Source of the DNA: Flavobacteriaceae bacterium | GTDB lineage: Bacteria > Bacteroidota > Bacteroidia > Flavobacteriales > Flavobacteriaceae | Length of the DNA stretch: 8,132 bases | Assembly: GCA_018674025.1 (NCBI GenBank) | Contig: JABHBC010000006.1 | Span: 1-8,132, forward strand | Reading direction: 5' to 3' | Shown: piece by piece, positions 5,978-8,132 of the stretch | Position numbering within the stretch: the first letter of the stretch is position 1 | Layout of the letters: each line of letters opens with the position of its first letter | Notes under the pieces: generated by a model | Seen by the model: only the letters and a program-made list of their open reading frames with translations | Databases searched by the model: none | What the model was told of the DNA's origin: nothing | Made by a program: the position numbers and the translations under genes

Positions 5978-6935
5978 CTTTTATTCTAACTCTATTAAGA
6001 ACCTCGTCAGCTGTTTTAGAAGCCTGTACTGCGCCGGCCTTTAAGATGCTATCTAACTTGTCTAAATTGCACATATAAAAGTTATATTTTTCCCTTTCAG
6101 ATTTATATTTAGTAAGAATTAAATTTAATAAGTCAGTTTTAACATGACCATAACCATATCCACCTTTTATGTAGTTGGTTTTCATTGTTTCTGCTTGCTT
6201 TTCAGTAGACAGTAATTTATAAAGTTTAAATAAATTACAGTTTTTCCAGTCCTTAGAAGCTTCTAAAGGAAGACTATCTGTTTTAATAGCCGAAATCTGT
6301 TTTTTAAGAGGCTTTTCATCTAAGAAAATATCTATCACATTATTTTTACTTTTACTCATTTTTTCCCCATCGGTTCCTGTAATAAGCATTGATTCTTCAT
6401 CAACTTTGGATTCAGGTATTATAAATGTTTCTCCATTTTGATGATTAAATTTATTCCCCACACTTCTAGTAATTTCAAGATGTTGAAGCTGGTCTTTTCC
6501 AACAGGAACTATGTCAGCGTCATACAATAATATATCGGCAGCCATTAACATTGGATAAGTAAACAGTCCGGCATTAATATCTTCTAAACTATTTGATTTG
6601 TCTTTAAAACTATGCGCTAATGTTAATCTTTGGTATGGAAAATAACAATTTAAATACCAGGCAAGCTCAGTAACCTGAGGGACATCACTTTGTCTGTAAA
6701 AAATGGTTTTATCATAATTTAACCCAAAGGCTAACCAGCATGCAGCTGTAGAATATGTGTTTAATCGCAATTGTTCTGCGTCTTTTATTTGTGTGACTGA
6801 GTGCATATCAGCTATAAACAAATAAGATTCATTTTTTGAATCATTTGCCATTTTTATAGCAGGAATAATAGCGCCTAGTAGATTACCTAAATGCGGTGTT
6901 CCTGTACTTTGTATACCAGTCAAAATTCTACTCAC
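5964..6935 (-). CDS. trpS: Tryptophan--tRNA ligase
   Basis: A 323-residue class I aminoacyl-tRNA synthetase that charges tRNA-Trp with tryptophan using ATP, in the cytoplasm. The length is normal. Visible motifs are the N-terminal LTGIQSTGTPHLGN, holding the HIGH-type signature (PHLGN, 14-18); FIADMHSVTQI (40-50); YPMLMAADILLYDADIVPVG (127-146), the tryptophan-pocket region; KDQLQHLEITR (147-157); and the KMSKS loop exactly at 192-196, followed by KNNVIDIF. The C-terminal part holds the helical anticodon-binding region. The start is GTG at 6935: an in-frame stop lies only two codons upstream (6941-6939), so no earlier start is possible, and a later one would remove the conserved N-terminal strand. 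It is the first gene of the leftward operon and diverges from plsC across 74 bp, with its own candidate promoter. Confidence 0.97.
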   Translation of the reverse strand: MSRILTGIQSTGTPHLGNLLGAIIPAIKMANDSKNESYLFIADMHSVTQIKDAEQLRLNTYSTAACWLAFGLNYDKTIFYRQSDVPQVTELAWYLNCYFPYQRLTLAHSFKDKSNSLEDINAGLFTYPMLMAADILLYDADIVPVGKDQLQHLEITRSVGNKFNHQNGETFIIPESKVDEESMLITGTDGEKMSKSKNNVIDIFLDEKPLKKQISAIKTDSLPLEASKDWKNCNLFKLYKLLSTEKQAETMKTNYIKGGYGYGHVKTDLLNLILTKYKSEREKYNFYMCNLDKLDSILKAGAVQASKTADEVLNRVRIKVGFN

Positions 6936-6955
6936 TACTTATAATCTTTAGATTA

Positions 6956-6986
6956 CAAAGTTAAATTTTTTATTTAAATACCTCAA
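6956..6986 (-). promoter_or_regulatory. trpS: Candidate trpS promoter (TTG-N20-TAACTTTG)
   Basis: On the - strand, TTG (6986-6984) is followed after 20 bp by TAACTTTG (6963-6956), a full match to the Bacteroidota -33/-7 promoter pattern (TTG, then TAnnTTTG). Transcription would start near 6950, giving a leader of about 15 nt before the GTG of trpS. Position, orientation and spacing all agree, making this the best promoter candidate in the window. Confidence 0.6.
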
Positions 6987-6997
6987 TTAATTTAATT
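6971..6997. repeat. Two short dyads in the trpS-plsC divergent region
   Basis: TATTTAAATA (6971-6980) is a perfect 10-bp palindrome lying inside the spacer of the trpS promoter candidate. AATTAA (6985-6990) and TTAATT (6992-6997) form a second perfect dyad around one base, overlapping the trpS -33 element and touching the plsC -7 candidate. Such placement would suit an operator, but both are pure A/T and could arise by chance. Confidence 0.25.
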
Positions 6998-7004
6998 AGT
7001 TTTG
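6997..7004 (+). promoter_or_regulatory. plsC: Possible plsC -7 element (TAGTTTTG)
   Basis: TAGTTTTG matches TAnnTTTG and ends 5 bp before the ATG of plsC. If used, transcription would begin almost at the start codon, giving a leaderless or near-leaderless mRNA. No TTG lies at the expected -33 distance, so support is weak. Some promoter must still exist in the 74-bp gap or within trpS, since plsC diverges from trpS. Confidence 0.2.
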
Positions 7005-7009
7005 AAAAC

Positions 7010-7738
7010 ATGATATTATTCAAGTATTTTTTTTGGACAATATATAGGATTTGGTTTTATTTAATCAGTAGTATAAGCTGGATTATTCTTTTCCCACTTT
7101 TATTTGTTTTCAGCTTAAAAGAATCTTGGTATCCCAAAGTATTCAAGCTTGCAACTTTATGGTCAAACATAGTTTTACTTCTTATGGGTATGTATTGGAG
7201 GATAAATCAAACACCTATATTAGAAAAGGGTAAAAACTATATGTTTATAAGTAATCACACCTCCATGTTGGATATAATGTGTATGATATCCATATTTAAA
7301 GATCATCCTTTTGTTTTTGTTGGAAAGGCTGAACTTTCAAAAATCCCTTTCTTTGGGGTTATATACAAAAGAGCATGTATTTTAGTTGATAGATCTAGTC
7401 CAGAAAGTCGAAAATCAGTATTTTTTTATACCCAAAGAAGATTGGCAGATGGGCTTAGTATTTGTATTTATCCAGAGGGTGGAGTTCCCGACCCGTCTGT
7501 AGCTCTAGATAAATTTAAAAAAGGGGCGTTTAAAATTGCTATTGAACATCAAATACCAATAGTTTGTTTAACTTTTTTAGATAATAAAAAACGATTTCCT
7601 TTTGCATTTTTTAGCGGTAAACCTGGGCGATTAAGGGTAAAATATCACAAGCCTCAAAGTACTTTTGGGCTAACTCAATCAGAAGTTTCGATTACAAGTG
7701 ATCGTTTTAGAAATTTAATATTAGAAGATTTATCTTAA
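7010..7738 (+). CDS. plsC: 1-acyl-sn-glycerol-3-phosphate acyltransferase
   Basis: A 242-residue membrane-bound acyltransferase that adds the second acyl chain to lysophosphatidate, giving phosphatidate, the precursor of membrane phospholipids. The four PlsC blocks are visible: I NHTSMLD (82-88) with the catalytic His83-x4-Asp88 pair; II VGKAELSKIPFFG (104-116); III IYPEGG (153-158), the glycerol-phosphate binding motif, with EGG in place of the commoner EGT; and IV IPIVCL (182-187). Hydrophobic segments near 5-35 and 48-62 anchor the N-terminus in the inner membrane. ATG at 7010 starts directly with the membrane segment. It is a single gene between divergent trpS and convergent recA, sharing 4 bp with the end of recA. 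A related acyl acceptor such as an ornithine or glycine lipid precursor cannot be excluded. Confidence 0.92.
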   Translation: MILFKYFFWTIYRIWFYLISSISWIILFPLLFVFSLKESWYPKVFKLATLWSNIVLLLMGMYWRINQTPILEKGKNYMFISNHTSMLDIMCMISIFKDHPFVFVGKAELSKIPFFGVIYKRACILVDRSSPESRKSVFFYTQRRLADGLSICIYPEGGVPDPSVALDKFKKGAFKIAIEHQIPIVCLTFLDNKKRFPFAFFSGKPGRLRVKYHKPQSTFGLTQSEVSITSDRFRNLILEDLS

Positions 7739-8132
7739 TTCTCAGCAACTAAAGCTTTGACTTTATTCTCCAATTCTTCCATTAATTCAGGATTATCTTT
7801 TATCATGGTTTTTACCGCATCTCTTCCTTGACCTAATTTGGTTTCATCATAACTAAACCAGGATCCACTTTTTTGAATTATATTAGATTCAACAGCGATA
7901 TCAAGGATTTCACCAACTTTTGAGATTCCTTGTCCATACATAATATCAAATTCAGCTAATTTAAAGGGAGGTGCAACTTTATTTTTAACCACTTTTACCC
8001 TTGTTTTGTTACCCAATACAGACCCATTACTGTCTTTAATCTGGGTTGACCTTCTGATGTCAAGCCTGATAGATGCATAGAATTTTAGCGCATTTCCTCC
8101 AGTAGTAGTTTCGGGATTTCCAAACATCACAC
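7735..8132 (-). CDS. recA: Recombinase RecA, C-terminal part
   Basis: The gene runs off the right edge: 132 residues are visible, corresponding to E. coli RecA from about residue 201. RecA forms ATP-dependent filaments on single-stranded DNA, performs strand exchange and triggers LexA-type self-cleavage. The window begins in the DNA-binding L2 loop (VMFGNPETTTGGNALKFYAS), followed by IRLDIRRSTQIKD, TRVKVVKNKVAPPFK and AEFDIMYGQGIS. The small C-terminal domain comes next (GSWFSYDETKLGQGRDA, then DNPELMEELENKVKAL). The leftmost visible codon is GTG but is an internal valine, not a start. The protein stops at ALVAEN, so the acidic tail of about 20 residues seen in E. coli is missing, perhaps a lineage feature. 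The stop codon overlaps that of plsC on the other strand (TTAA at 7735-7738). Confidence 0.97.
   Translation of the reverse strand, partial: VMFGNPETTTGGNALKFYASIRLDIRRSTQIKDSNGSVLGNKTRVKVVKNKVAPPFKLAEFDIMYGQGISKVGEILDIAVESNIIQKSGSWFSYDETKLGQGRDAVKTMIKDNPELMEELENKVKALVAEN

Noticed and set aside
4549..7758. AAAGCTTT palindrome near both convergent gene ends (about 4550-4557 and 7751-7758)
   Set aside because: Both copies encode a Lys-Ala-Leu stretch in the thioesterase and RecA C-termini. Eight A/T-rich bases recurring twice is compatible with chance, and neither copy forms a useful terminator.
1..8132. CRISPR array, insertion sequence, tRNA, prophage or defence island
   Set aside because: No spaced repeats, transposase motifs, tRNA-like folds or defence domains were seen by eye. 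Nearly all bases are in housekeeping or envelope genes.

Overview
The window is strongly AT-rich chromosomal DNA from a bacterium of the phylum Bacteroidota, most probably a member of the Flavobacteriales. The evidence is a HU-CCDC81/SPOR membrane protein, a DUF4292 LolA-like lipoprotein and an EnvC-family protein of the type found in this group. In addition, candidate promoters match the Bacteroidota TTG / TAnnTTTG pattern, and starts lack clear Shine-Dalgarno sequences. Very short spacers and overlapping genes suggest a compact, possibly streamlined genome. The species cannot be named from the sequence alone.

Left part, + strand: the 3' part of atpG (ATP synthase gamma) is followed after 62 bp by a tightly packed set of four genes. 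These are a 14-helix polysaccharide/lipid-linked-oligosaccharide flippase that must start at TTG, dut (dUTPase), a DUF4292 lipoprotein and a catalytically dead EnvC-like LytM protein. Junctions are an 11-bp overlap, a 4-bp gap and an 11-bp overlap, so they are probably co-transcribed and partly translationally coupled.

Middle, - strand: trpS, a HU-CCDC81 / transmembrane / SPOR protein and a hotdog acyl-CoA thioesterase form a second apparent operon reading leftwards. Its end overlaps the end of the EnvC-like gene by 24 bp. The trpS promoter is the best regulatory match in the window. Right part: plsC (lysophosphatidate acyltransferase) diverges from trpS across a 74-bp region, and its stop codon overlaps the stop codon of a partial recA on the opposite strand.

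Functionally the window mixes housekeeping genes (ATP synthesis, tRNA charging, nucleotide pool sanitation, recombination) with envelope biogenesis genes (flippase, LolA-like lipoprotein, amidase activator, septal SPOR protein, phospholipid synthesis). I see no rRNA, tRNA, CRISPR array, insertion sequence, prophage or defence gene, and no non-coding stretch longer than 74 bp. I do not think a new multi-gene system is present. The most interesting item is the HU-like/SPOR protein, which by its domain layout could link DNA or a cytoplasmic factor to septal peptidoglycan. It lies next to, and converges with, the EnvC-like protein.
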